From: Acetobacter peroxydans
GTDB lineage: Bacteria > Pseudomonadota > Alphaproteobacteria > Acetobacterales > Acetobacteraceae
DNA length: 64,000 nucleotides
Direction of reading: 5' to 3'
NCBI RefSeq assembly: GCF_006539345.1
Contig: NZ_BJMV01000003.1
Span: 62,001-126,000, forward strand
The position numbers and the translations under genes were made by a program. Shown piece after piece: positions 52,759-61,409 of this stretch (the stretch's first letter is position 1; each line of letters starts with the position of its first letter). Below the pieces are notes generated by a model, which did no database searches, was not told where the DNA came from, and worked only from the letters and a program-made list of their open reading frames with translations.

Positions 52759-53565
52759 TCACTGGATACCCTGCATCAGCCGTCCCCAGCGAATTTCCTG
52801 CGGCCAGTGCCAGACCTGCCACAGCGGGTAATCCGCCGAAACAGAGAAGAAAACTCGGCGCGCCCGCCCCACAAGATTCTCCATCGGCACAAACCCGAGA
52901 TCCTTCGGCCCGTCCCCCATGAAGCGGCTGTCCGCGCTGTCGTCGCGGTTATCTCCCATGGCGAAGAAATACCCCGGCGGCACAACGTAATCGGGCGTGT
53001 TGTTCTGCGGCCCTTCATTGGTCAGCTTCAGAATATCATGACTGACAGGCCCTGCCCCCGGGATGCTCGATGGCAGCTTTTCGGTGCAGGCATCACCCGC
53101 CATGCTCGTATCGGTTTCATCATGCGCGATATAAGGGTGCGGGTTGTCACACGGCACCGGCATATCGTTCAGGTACAGTTGCCCCTCGGTCACGCGGATA
53201 TGGTCGCCCGGCAGACCAATCACCCGTTTAACGTAATCAATCGAGGTATCCTTGGTAAAACGGAACACCACCACGTCGCCACGGTGCGGCTCCCCTGCCC
53301 AGATACGCCCGCTGAACAGATCAGGCGAGAACGGCAGGGAAAAACGGGAGTAGCCATAGGTGTATTTGGATACCCAGATATAATCCCCCACCTGTAGGGT
53401 CGGGATCATGGAACCTGATGGAATCACGAAGGATTCAAACAGAAAAGTCCGGACAACCAGCACAACCACAACAACCGAAAAGAATGTGCGCACGTATTCA
53501 AGCAGGCCCTGCCGCATACCGGCCGGCTGCTGAGAGCGGGCTGAAGAGTGATCCTGTGTATTCAT
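52759..53565 (-). CDS. lepB: Signal peptidase I
   Basis: The 268-residue membrane peptidase removes Sec/Tat signal peptides. One membrane span at about residues 22-42 precedes the catalytic serine in FVIPSGSMIPTLQVGDYI. The general-base lysine is in DVVVFRFTKDTSIDYVKRVIGLPGD, and GDNRDDSADSR is the box E signature. ATG 53565 has GGAAGCAGG upstream and gives the single-span N-terminus typical of alphaproteobacteria. The frame is open to 53700. Confidence 0.95.
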   Translation of the reverse strand: MNTQDHSSARSQQPAGMRQGLLEYVRTFFSVVVVVLVVRTFLFESFVIPSGSMIPTLQVGDYIWVSKYTYGYSRFSLPFSPDLFSGRIWAGEPHRGDVVVFRFTKDTSIDYVKRVIGLPGDHIRVTEGQLYLNDMPVPCDNPHPYIAHDETDTSMAGDACTEKLPSSIPGAGPVSHDILKLTNEGPQNNTPDYVVPPGYFFAMGDNRDDSADSRFMGDGPKDLGFVPMENLVGRARRVFFSVSADYPLWQVWHWPQEIRWGRLMQGIQ

Positions 53566-53647
53566 CCTGCTTCCGCCCTGCCCGCTTTTCGTCTCTGTTG
53601 CCGTAAAAAGAAATTCTGGCGGATCAAGCCGCGCACACCCGGTCGTG

Positions 53648-54055
53648 TCAAGCCGGCACGGCCGAGATAAAAACCTGTGCGAAGGCGTAGGGGGCCTCAT
53701 CCGTCAGGCTAAGCACCAGACGCGCCGTGCTGCCGGGCGGTGTCATTTCCGCCAGTTTCTGGGCTGCACCGCCAGTCAGACAGAGCACCGGCTGTCCTCC
53801 CGGCAGGTTTTCCACCCCAATCTGCGCATGGGTCACACCGTGCGCAAATCCTGTGCCCAGCGCCTTGGCGCAGGCCTCCTTGGCGGCCCAACGCTTGGCA
53901 TAGGTGCCTATCCTCGCCTGCCCGCAACGCTTTTCGGCCCATGCGCGTTCCTGCGGCGTGAAGACCCGGTCCGCAAAGCGCGCGCCGAAACGCGTGAGCA
54001 TCCGCTCAATCCGCCGCATGTCGCACAGATCGATCCCCACGCCAATCAGGCTCAT
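53648..54055 (-). CDS. acpS: Holo-[acyl-carrier-protein] synthase
   Basis: The 135-residue enzyme transfers phosphopantetheine from CoA to acyl carrier protein. It opens with GVGIDLCDMRRIERML (metal-binding Asp) and has FTPQERAWAEKR and RWAAKEACAKALGTGF (Lys/Glu). The start ATG overlaps the rel stop as ATGA. In Acetobacteraceae this position between rel and lepB is usual. Confidence 0.94.
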   Translation of the reverse strand: MSLIGVGIDLCDMRRIERMLTRFGARFADRVFTPQERAWAEKRCGQARIGTYAKRWAAKEACAKALGTGFAHGVTHAQIGVENLPGGQPVLCLTGGAAQKLAEMTPPGSTARLVLSLTDEAPYAFAQVFISAVPA

Positions 54056-56343
54056 GAACGCGCCCTATCCACCTGCGTAATGCCGGAAACCGCACGCAGC
54101 CCGGCAATAACGGAGGAGAGGTGCCGCAAATCCCTGACTTCCACGTCCACCAGAATTTCCATGAAATCCAGTTGACGGTTGACAATCTTGAGGTTGACCG
54201 TCGCGGCGTCCCCACGGGAAACAGCGTTGGTGATGGCCGCCAGCACCGAAGGCTCGTTTTCAGCTACGATACTGACACGCCCGACGCGCATCGGCCCGGT
54301 GTTACCGATACGGGCCATAGCATCGTAGTCCCAATCCACATCGAGAAAGCGCTCGGGGGTCGCGGCAAAGTTTTCCAGCGTCTGGCAGGAACGGGTGTGA
54401 ACGGTCACTCCCTTGCCCGTGGCCACAACGCCCACGATCCTGTCACCCGGCAGCGGGTGGCAGCAGGCGGCATAATGCACCGCAACGCCCGCCCCCAGCC
54501 CCACGAGCGGGATAGCCCCGCCCGCCGGCTTGCGCCCGAATGCGCCTGCCAGCCCAGAACGCGGTCCGGCCGTACCCAGAACCCCAGGCAGCCCCGCAAG
54601 CATACGCGGAACACGCTGGACACGCCGCAATTCAGGATAAGCAGCGTGCACCACATCGCGCGCGCCCAGCGTACCCGTGCCCACTGCCACGTACAGATCC
54701 GGCAGGGAGGCCTGCTTGAGCGCCTTGAGTGTGGTTTCGATAACCTTTTCGGAGCCGTCCACCCCTTCCTGACGGAAGGCCTTGGCCAACGCGGCCCGCC
54801 CGCCATCCAGCGATACCTGACGCTGCTGCTGGGTAACGTAGCGGCGGATACGCGCACGCGCCTTACCCGTTACGACAAACCGCTCCCACGAGGGAGACGG
54901 CGCGCCGCCGCGGGCGGTCATGATTTCTACCTGATCGCCATTTTCCAGCTCATGCCGCAGCGGCATCAGCCGCCCGTTGATACGGGCGCCCACGCAGGTA
55001 TCGCCAATCTGGCTATGCACGGCATAGGCAAAATCAACCGGCGTGGCGCCGCGCGGCAGGGAGATCAGCTGCCCCTTTGGGGTGAAGCAGAAAACCTGAT
55101 CCTGATAGAGTTCGAGCTTGGTGTTCTCAAGAAACTCGTCCGGGGCGGAGGATGCCTCGAGAATTTCCAGCAGATCCTGCACCCAGCGCGGCCGCCGCAG
55201 CCCGCCGTAGCCGCCCTCCTGCACACCGGTGCCTTCCTTATAGGCCCAGTGCGCCGCCACGCCGTTTTCAGCCACATCGTGCATGGCCTGCGTGCGGATC
55301 TGCACTTCAATCTTCTGGTTGCGTGGCGAGCGGAGCGTCACCCCCGTATGGAGGCTCTGGTAGCCGTTGGCCTTGGGGGTGGAAATGTAGTCCTTGAACC
55401 GCCCCACGATCATCGGATACGCGGCATGTACCGCGCCCAGCGCCACGTAGCAGTCCTCACGCGTGCCGACGATCACACGAAAGGCCATGATGTCCGAAAG
55501 CTGCTCGAAGGCCACGTTTCGGCGCTGCATTTTCTCCCAGATCGAGTAGGGAGACTTTTCTCGCCCCGAGACCTGCACGTCCTTCAGCCCGGCCTCGTGG
55601 CACAGGCGCAACAGCTCGCGCCTGACATCCTCGATCACATCCGCACCCTGGCCACGCAGATAGTTCAGGCGGGTGCGAATCGTATCATCCGCTTCCGGCT
55701 CAAGCTGGGCGAAGGAGAGGTTCTGCAACTCCGTCTTGAGCCGGTCCATACCGATGCGCTCAGCCAGAGGGGCATAAATATCCAGCGTTTCACGCGCGAT
55801 GCGCTGACGGCGATCCTGACGCTCCACAAAGTGCAGCGTGCGCATGTTGTGCAACCTGTCCGCGAGCTTGACCAGCAGCACGCGGATGTCCTTGGACATG
55901 GCCAGCACGAGCTTGCGGAAATTTTCCGCCTGCTTGGTACGGTCGGACTGCAACTCAAGCCGGGTCAGCTTGGTTACGCCGTCGACCAGATCAGCCACCG
56001 TCTGCCCGAATTCGAGCTTGAGCGTCTCGTGGCTGACGCTTGTATCTTCTATGGTATCGTGCAGGAGCGCGGTGCAGACGGACTGAACGTCCAGTCCGAA
56101 GCGGGCCATGATCATGGCCACCGCAAAGGGATGGGTTATGTAGGGGTCGCCATTATCGCGCTTCTGCCCCTCATGCGCAGCGCAGGCGACATCAAACGCG
56201 CGACGGATCATCGCCACATCCGCCTGCGGCGCGTAACTCAGGACGCGACTGACCAGTCTTTCGCAGTTCAGGCCGCCGCGCGCACCCTCGCCTTCCCCCA
56301 TGGAAGGCACGGCGGACACCTGCACACCGCCGTTTTCTCCCAT
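54052..56343 (-). CDS. rel: Bifunctional (p)ppGpp synthetase/hydrolase, RelA/SpoT family
   Basis: The 763-residue alarmone enzyme has an N-terminal HD hydrolase domain (HEGQKRDNGDPYITHPF and LLHDTIEDT) and a synthetase domain with GREKSPYSIWEKMQRR and RDYISTPK-type FKDYISTPKANGYQSLHTGV. TGS (CFTPKGQLISLPRGATPVDFAYAVH) and a C-terminal ACT domain follow. With both HD and synthetase motifs intact it is probably bifunctional. The start is unsure: ATG 56343, ATG 56301, GTG 56388 and TTG 56391 are in frame with no strong Shine-Dalgarno. It follows rpoZ. Confidence 0.95.
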   Translation of the reverse strand: MGENGGVQVSAVPSMGEGEGARGGLNCERLVSRVLSYAPQADVAMIRRAFDVACAAHEGQKRDNGDPYITHPFAVAMIMARFGLDVQSVCTALLHDTIEDTSVSHETLKLEFGQTVADLVDGVTKLTRLELQSDRTKQAENFRKLVLAMSKDIRVLLVKLADRLHNMRTLHFVERQDRRQRIARETLDIYAPLAERIGMDRLKTELQNLSFAQLEPEADDTIRTRLNYLRGQGADVIEDVRRELLRLCHEAGLKDVQVSGREKSPYSIWEKMQRRNVAFEQLSDIMAFRVIVGTREDCYVALGAVHAAYPMIVGRFKDYISTPKANGYQSLHTGVTLRSPRNQKIEVQIRTQAMHDVAENGVAAHWAYKEGTGVQEGGYGGLRRPRWVQDLLEILEASSAPDEFLENTKLELYQDQVFCFTPKGQLISLPRGATPVDFAYAVHSQIGDTCVGARINGRLMPLRHELENGDQVEIMTARGGAPSPSWERFVVTGKARARIRRYVTQQQRQVSLDGGRAALAKAFRQEGVDGSEKVIETTLKALKQASLPDLYVAVGTGTLGARDVVHAAYPELRRVQRVPRMLAGLPGVLGTAGPRSGLAGAFGRKPAGGAIPLVGLGAGVAVHYAACCHPLPGDRIVGVVATGKGVTVHTRSCQTLENFAATPERFLDVDWDYDAMARIGNTGPMRVGRVSIVAENEPSVLAAITNAVSRGDAATVNLKIVNRQLDFMEILVDVEVRDLRHLSSVIAGLRAVSGITQVDRARS

Positions 56344-56396
56344 TAACGGGCCTGTTGTGCCCGGAACCTCAGCTCCCGCGCGGGTCACCAAAGCAC

Positions 56397-56768
56397 TTAC
56401 CGGCGGGCACGGCCCGTCAGGGCTGCCTCGATGGCGCGTGCATCGTCAGCGGTTTCCTCTTCCACCGAGACTTCCTGCAGACCAAAGATGTTCTGCTCGG
56501 TCGGCACGAGATCCTGCACTTCTTCTTCCACGGGTTCGGGCTCAGGTTCACGCGCCTGAGAGCGGATCAGATCGCTGCGCAGTCCGGTCAGCGAGACGGT
56601 TTCCACCGCGATCTCGCGCAGGGCGACAACGGGGTTTTTGTCGTTATCGCGATCGACAGTCAGTTCTTCCCCCCGAGAAATGTTGCGCGCGCGCTGAGCC
56701 GCGTACACAACAAGTTCAAAGCGGTTGGGAACCTTTTCTACGCAGTCTTCGACGGTGACGCGGGCCAT
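56397..56768 (-). CDS. rpoZ: RNA polymerase omega subunit
   Basis: The 123-residue subunit begins [27 protein letters not shown], the omega signature, with [10 protein letters not shown] (the second conserved helix) around residue 46. A Glu-rich tail (about 72-110) extends it beyond E. coli omega, as is common in alphaproteobacteria. It stabilises the polymerase and mediates ppGpp response in some species. GGAGG lies upstream of the ATG. It leads the rpoZ-rel unit. Confidence 0.93.
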   Translation of the reverse strand: MARVTVEDCVEKVPNRFELVVYAAQRARNISRGEELTVDRDNDKNPVVALREIAVETVSLTGLRSDLIRSQAREPEPEPVEEEVQDLVPTEQNIFGLQEVSVEEETADDARAIEAALTGRARR

Positions 56769-56857
56769 TACGAAGAGCCTCCAGACAATTCAGCTTACGG
56801 ATTCAGCAAAGAGATATAAACATTGATAATACTGCATCCGCCCGCCGCAGGGAAGAC

Positions 56858-57382
56858 CTATTCCCGTATCCGGTGGATTTCCTGCCCCTGCACGGCTTTC
56901 AACAAGGCCTGCATATTTTCCCCCGAGCGCGGATGCAACCAGTCCGGCATGACATCGTTAAGCGGCAACAGCACAAAGGCCCGCTCATGCGCACGAGGAT
57001 GCGGCAGCACCAAGCGTTCGCTCTGCTGGCAGAGATTGTCAAACGCGATAAGATCCAGATCGAGCGTGCGGGCCGCATTGGGCACGGAACGCTCGCGTCC
57101 GTTGCGCGTTTCTATGGTATGAAGACTATCCAGCAACGCGTCCGGGCTCAGTTCCGTCACACAGCGCACCACGCCGTTGACATAGGGCGGCTGTCCAGAA
57201 GGAGGGACAGGCGCGCTTTCGTACCAGTGCGAGACGGCCTCGACCCACACGCCGGGCGTGTCGCGCAAAGCCTGCACGGCTTCGAGGCAGGTAGCGCGCG
57301 CATCCTGCTCCGCGTGGGGCAGGTTGGCGCCAATAGCAATAAGGGCGGTGGCACGCCCGGCCTCATTTGAACGAACTAACAT
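56858..57382 (-). CDS. folK: 2-amino-4-hydroxy-6-hydroxymethyldihydropteridine pyrophosphokinase
   Basis: The 174-residue enzyme pyrophosphorylates the pterin precursor of folate. IAIGANLPHAEQDAR opens the HPPK fold, SHWYESAPVPPSGQPPYVNGVV is conserved, and RTLDLDLIAFDN and LVLPHPRAHERAFVLLPL (the PHPR signature) carry metal/ATP contacts. It lies upstream of rpoZ on the same strand with an 89-base gap, and may be separate. No other folate gene is nearby. Confidence 0.93.
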   Translation of the reverse strand: MLVRSNEAGRATALIAIGANLPHAEQDARATCLEAVQALRDTPGVWVEAVSHWYESAPVPPSGQPPYVNGVVRCVTELSPDALLDSLHTIETRNGRERSVPNAARTLDLDLIAFDNLCQQSERLVLPHPRAHERAFVLLPLNDVMPDWLHPRSGENMQALLKAVQGQEIHRIRE

Positions 57383-57625
57383 AACCCCCGGCCCAAGATG
57401 GAAACGTTAAGAAATTGGTAACTTTATGTTGGCGCTATGACGCAAATGCAATATTATTACACTATCTGTCAGATCACCGTTCCAAAATGCTTGGCAGGCA
57501 TATTCCTGCCACAGAATCCAGAAATATAAAGATCCCACATTAAGGACAGTCTTAACTCTATGCGGAAAATTTCAAGACAGACCGACTACAGAACATCAGA
57601 ACAAAAATTTGGAAGGGAATGACAC

Positions 57626-58243
57626 ATGAACCTCAAAAAAGATGAAAAAACCTGTCTTTTCATAGACGGCTCCAGTTTATACTCCACCTCCCGTGGCCTT
57701 GGCTTTGATGTGGATTATAAGAAACTGCTCGATTTTTTCACTTCAAAATCCCATGTGATCCGCGCCTATTACTATGCAGCCATACTGGACACGGAAGACT
57801 ACTCTCCCCTCAAGCCGCTGACTGACTGGCTGTCCTATAATGGCTATTTTCTGGTGACCAAGCCCGCGCGCGAGTTCACGGACTCCACCGGCAAACGGCG
57901 CGTCAAAGGCAACATGGACATCGAAATTGCGGTGGATATGCTCGAAATGGCGCCTCATATCGACCACGCCATCCTGTTCAGCGGAGATTCCGATTTCCGT
58001 CGGCTGGTGGAAGCGGTGCAGCGACAGGGCACGCGCGTGTCCGTCGTATCCTCCATGAAATCTTCCCCCCCGCTGATCGGGGACGACCTGCGCCGTCAGG
58101 CCGACCAGTTTCTCGATCTGGCGACGCTGGGGGCACATTTCACCCGCAGGCAGATGGAACCCGCCCGGCTACGGCAAAATCAGGCTCCTGTGCGGCATCC
58201 GGCAGATCAGATGAGCGAACCCGAAGACGATCCGCTAAGCTGA
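57626..58243 (+). CDS. NYN-domain (LabA/PIN-like) protein
   Basis: The 205-residue protein has the NYN/LabA fold: TCLFIDGSSLYSTSRGLGFDVD near the N-terminus (first Asp), KGNMDIEIAVDM (second acidic cluster), ILFSGDSDFRRLVEAVQRQG (GDSDF motif) and a C-terminal ADQFLDLATL. These Asp residues form the metal site of PIN/NYN nucleases, so RNase activity is plausible but not established for this group. The gene has a notably AT-rich upstream region of 243 bases and stands alone. Confidence 0.8.
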   Translation: MNLKKDEKTCLFIDGSSLYSTSRGLGFDVDYKKLLDFFTSKSHVIRAYYYAAILDTEDYSPLKPLTDWLSYNGYFLVTKPAREFTDSTGKRRVKGNMDIEIAVDMLEMAPHIDHAILFSGDSDFRRLVEAVQRQGTRVSVVSSMKSSPPLIGDDLRRQADQFLDLATLGAHFTRRQMEPARLRQNQAPVRHPADQMSEPEDDPLS

Positions 58244-58437
58244 CCATGAACAGCTTTTGCACTGCCCTCGACCACACCGCGGCATGGACATGACGGGCCA
58301 TACGGCTCACACGACTGACACGCGGGAACTTTTCCGTGATCTTGGGCGTTCCCGCACGGAGCGTGTCCGTCGCTCAAACTGACTGAGGAAGTTTTGTATC
58401 CTTCAGTCATAACCAGACGTTTTTCGGAGTACGATAT

Positions 58438-59124
58438 ATGCCAACATGTTCCGAGGCCAGAAGCAGCCTGCTTGCCCTGCTGCGCGGCGCAGAACATTTC
58501 AACACAGAGGTCTTTCCCGCAAAGGAAGCGCTGTTTGCTGGCCTGGCTACCGGACAATCGCCAAGTGCCCTGTTCATTGCCTGCGCTGACAGCCGGATCG
58601 ACCCAAGCCTGATTACACAGACTGACCCTGGTAACCTGTTCATTCTGCGTAACATCGGCAACCTCGTGCCCGCTTATGGCGAAATGTTGGGAGGCGTGTC
58701 CGCCGCCGTCGAATACGCTGTCATGGCCCTTGAAGTATCCACAATCATCGTCTGCGGCCACTCTGACTGCGGCGCCATGAAAGCCCTGCTCGACCCGGAA
58801 AAGAGCGGCCTTGATACCATGCCCACCGTAAAAAGCTGGCTCCGCAACGCAGAAGCAGCACGAGCAGCAACCCTGACCGCCTTCCGCGCCGATGACGCCG
58901 GGCCAGCGACAGTGCGCTGCATTGCTGAACAGAACGTGCTGCTGCAACTCGCGCATTTACGCACCCATCCGGCCGTTGTGGCGCGACTTGCAGGGCGTAC
59001 ACTGTTCCTGCAAGGCTGGTTTTATGACATCGGCAGCGGCGAAATCACGATTCTGGACGAGCAGACTCGTACAAGCGTTCCGATTGACACGGTCATCAAG
59101 CGCCTCGAGACCGAGCCTGCCTAA
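58438..59124 (+). CDS. Beta-class carbonic anhydrase
   Basis: The 228-residue zinc enzyme interconverts CO2 and bicarbonate. Zinc ligands and catalytic Asp/Arg are in IACADSRIDP (Cys, Asp-Arg dyad) near residue 45 and VCGHSDCGAM (His, Cys) near 104; NLFILRNIGNLVP is the conserved following block. GGAG lies 9 bases upstream. Its terminator (59137-59163) follows 13 bases after the stop, overlapping the start of the next gene. No obvious signal peptide, so probably cytoplasmic. Confidence 0.93.
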   Translation: MPTCSEARSSLLALLRGAEHFNTEVFPAKEALFAGLATGQSPSALFIACADSRIDPSLITQTDPGNLFILRNIGNLVPAYGEMLGGVSAAVEYAVMALEVSTIIVCGHSDCGAMKALLDPEKSGLDTMPTVKSWLRNAEAARAATLTAFRADDAGPATVRCIAEQNVLLQLAHLRTHPAVVARLAGRTLFLQGWFYDIGSGEITILDEQTRTSVPIDTVIKRLETEPA

Positions 59125-59136
59125 CCGAGGTTCGGG

Positions 59137-59163
59137 CGTGGGGCGATCAGCCCCACGTTTTTT
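59137..59163 (+). terminator. Intrinsic terminator of the carbonic anhydrase gene
   Basis: An 8-bp stem (GTGGGGC pairing with GCCCCAC plus a flanking C-G pair) around loop GATCA is followed at once by six T. The left arm includes the GTG that is the only good start for the next gene, so ending carbonic anhydrase transcription and starting the next gene share the same bases. Confidence 0.85.
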
Positions 59164-60043
59164 CTACGCCCTGCGCCGCTGCAGGAGCATAAGCCTAGTC
59201 CTGCTGCTTCTCTGCCAACCGGCTGGCGCTACCGTGCCTCCCGGCCGTTCCATCAAGCTCAGCACATGGAACCTTGAATGGCTGCTGGATGAGACCTCGC
59301 CCGAAAGCCGCACAGCGCCCCTCGACAGCCCGACCCGCGCCCCGGCTGATTACGCTCTTCTGGCCACCTTTGCCGTACACCTGAATCCGGACCTTGCCGC
59401 CGTGCAGGAAGTGGACAGTACACGCAGTATCGCATTTGTTTTTCCTGCGAAGACTTATACAGCTTTCACAACTGATGACGCAGTTCTTCAACACGTGGGG
59501 CTAGCCGTACGCGCAGGACTGGACGTGACACGCCACCCTGATGTGCAGGCGCTCGACGTCACAGCACCCACAGCGCCGCACCACTTGCGCAGCGGATTGG
59601 ATATGACTGTGCATTTTGGCCACGCGAACCTGCGCGTGCTGGTCATACATCTCAAAACCGGCTGCTGGGACGACCCGCCCGAACAGACCCGCCATGCCTG
59701 CCCCCTGCTTATCCGCCAGTTCAAGATACTGTCCGACTGGATCAGCGAGCGAACGCAGTCAGGCGAAGCTTTTGCCATTATGGGAGATTTCAACCGCAGA
59801 CTGAACGCGCATGATCCCCTTTTCCTGATCCTACAGAAAAAAGCCAAGCTGGATCTGACAACATCAGGATATGCCAGCCCCTGCCTGGGCGGCAGCTATT
59901 TCATAGATCACATTATTCTCGGTGGCCCCGCCATAGACTGGAAAGACCCCAATTCCCTGAGCGTCATGCCCATCCCGCAGGGGGATGGCCACCAGCTTAG
60001 CGACCACTGCCCCGTTTCCGTCACCCTGCACATACCCGCCTGA
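59138..60043 (+). CDS. Secreted endonuclease/exonuclease/phosphatase (EEP) family protein
   Basis: The 301-residue precursor has a signal-like segment at about residues 12-32 (LRRCRSISLVLLLLCQPAGA), then the EEP fold: STWNLEWLLD (first metal-site Asn/Glu), AVQEVDSTRS (Glu), VIHLKTGCWDD (His), IMGDFNRRLN (Asp-Asn) and LSDHCPVSV (Asp-His). These active-site residues are complete for a metal-dependent phosphodiesterase; DNA, lipid or nucleotide substrate is not determinable. The start GTG 59138 has GAGG upstream, but lies inside a terminator hairpin. No other conventional start would keep the signal peptide. Confidence 0.8.
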   Translation: MGRSAPRFFYALRRCRSISLVLLLLCQPAGATVPPGRSIKLSTWNLEWLLDETSPESRTAPLDSPTRAPADYALLATFAVHLNPDLAAVQEVDSTRSIAFVFPAKTYTAFTTDDAVLQHVGLAVRAGLDVTRHPDVQALDVTAPTAPHHLRSGLDMTVHFGHANLRVLVIHLKTGCWDDPPEQTRHACPLLIRQFKILSDWISERTQSGEAFAIMGDFNRRLNAHDPLFLILQKKAKLDLTTSGYASPCLGGSYFIDHIILGGPAIDWKDPNSLSVMPIPQGDGHQLSDHCPVSVTLHIPA

Positions 60044-60056
60044 TACGCCAGCACAG

Positions 60057-60101
60057 AAAAAAGAGCGGCCTGCTCAGCTCTTTTCAGAACCAGCAGGCCG
60101 C
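60057..60101. terminator. Overlapping alternative hairpins between convergent genes
   Basis: AAAAGAGC (60059-60066) pairs with GCTCTTTT (60077-60084), giving A-run/T-run ends usable from both strands. A second, mutually exclusive pairing joins GCGGCCTGCT (60065-60074) and AGCAGGCCGC (60092-60101). They fill the gap between the EEP gene and the DEAD-box gene. Confidence 0.65.
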
Positions 60102-60131
60102 CCCCGATACCTTCAGACGAAAAGCATACGC

Positions 60132-61409
60132 TCAAACGCGAGCAGAATGTCCCCCAGCGCGGCGCGGGCCACCACGGCCGCCTGCACCACCACCCGGACG
60201 CTGGCCACCACGGCCACGGCCGCCACCGCCACCGAGAACCGGCGGACGCTGGTTGGAAAATTCAGCTTCCTCAGAGTGCCACGGATGATCACGCACGATG
60301 GGAATAGCCTTGCCAATCGTCCGTTCGATATCACGCAACCATGCCCGCTGCTCGGCATCGCACAGGGAAACCGCCCAGCCATCACGCCCCGCACGCGCCG
60401 TACGGCCAATGCGATGCACATAGCTTTCAGGAACGTTCGGCAGGTCATAATTGAAAACGTGGCTGACTTCATCCACGTCGATCCCGCGTGCGGCGATATC
60501 GGTCGCCACCAGCACCTTGACCGCACCGGAACGGAAACCCTTCATGGCGCGCTCACGCGCGCCCTGCGATTTGTTGCCGTGAATAGCCTCTGCAACTATG
60601 CTGTTTTTGTTCAGAAACTCCGCGACCTTGTTGGCCTCGTGCTTCATCAGCGTAAACACCACAGCCCGCGCCACCTTGGGGGACTCCACCATGGTGAGGA
60701 GCGCATCACGCTTGTCAGAGGCGCCATTAACGAACATCACGGCCTGCTGAATACGATCCACCGTGCTGGATGGGGGAGCGACTTCAACACGCGCGGGGTT
60801 GTTCAGAAGCGATGCCGCGAGATCCTCAATGCTGCGCGGCATGGTGGCCGAGAACAGCAAGGTCTGACGCTTTTCAGGCACAAAGGTCATGATGCGGCGG
60901 ATATCGCGCACAAAACCCATGTCCAACATGCGGTCGGCTTCGTCCAGCACCAGAATTTCGAGAGCAGACAGGTCGATATACCCCTGCCCGATCAGGTCGA
61001 GCAGGCGGCCGGGTGCCGCCACCAGCACATCTACCCCGCGGCGCATGGCTTCAACCTGACGCCCCTGCCCCACGCCGCCGAACACTACGGCCTGCGTAAA
61101 ACGCATGTATTTTGCATAGGCTTTGAAGCTGTCGCTGATCTGGGCCACCAGCTCACGCGTAGGAGCCAGCACCAGCACACGGGCCTGACGAGGCCCTGCC
61201 GGACGCGGAGTTTTAGCCAGATGCTCCAGAATAGGCAGAGCGAAAGACGCCGTCTTGCCTGTGCCTGTCTGCGCCAGGCCAAGCAGATCGCGCCCTTCCA
61301 GCAGGTGCGGGATAGAACCTGCCTGAATGGGGGTGGGTGTATCGTAACCTTGATCCGCAAGAGCACGCAGCAAAGGCGCAGCAAGTTTCAGATCAGAAAA
61401 ACTAGTCAT
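60132..61409 (-). CDS. DEAD-box ATP-dependent RNA helicase (RhlE-like)
   Basis: The 425-residue helicase has the Q motif (MTSFSDLKLAAPLLRALADQGYDTPTPIQ), motif I AQTGTGKT, Ia PTRELVAQI, II DEADRMLDMGF, III SAT, V ATDIAARGID and VI HRIGRTARAG, all intact. The C-terminal 40 residues are Gly/Arg-rich (repeated GGR/RGG), an RNA-binding tail common in RhlE-type proteins that act in ribosome assembly or RNA turnover. ATG 61409 is preferred, with GAGG 9 bases upstream; the frame is open to 61553. Confidence 0.92.
   Translation of the reverse strand: MTSFSDLKLAAPLLRALADQGYDTPTPIQAGSIPHLLEGRDLLGLAQTGTGKTASFALPILEHLAKTPRPAGPRQARVLVLAPTRELVAQISDSFKAYAKYMRFTQAVVFGGVGQGRQVEAMRRGVDVLVAAPGRLLDLIGQGYIDLSALEILVLDEADRMLDMGFVRDIRRIMTFVPEKRQTLLFSATMPRSIEDLAASLLNNPARVEVAPPSSTVDRIQQAVMFVNGASDKRDALLTMVESPKVARAVVFTLMKHEANKVAEFLNKNSIVAEAIHGNKSQGARERAMKGFRSGAVKVLVATDIAARGIDVDEVSHVFNYDLPNVPESYVHRIGRTARAGRDGWAVSLCDAEQRAWLRDIERTIGKAIPIVRDHPWHSEEAEFSNQRPPVLGGGGGRGRGGQRPGGGAGGRGGPRRAGGHSARV

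Noticed and set aside
54121..56346. 741-codon plus-strand frame
   Set aside because: It mirrors rel in a GC-rich region, where the antisense frame is often open. The minus-strand protein has all domains of a Rel enzyme.
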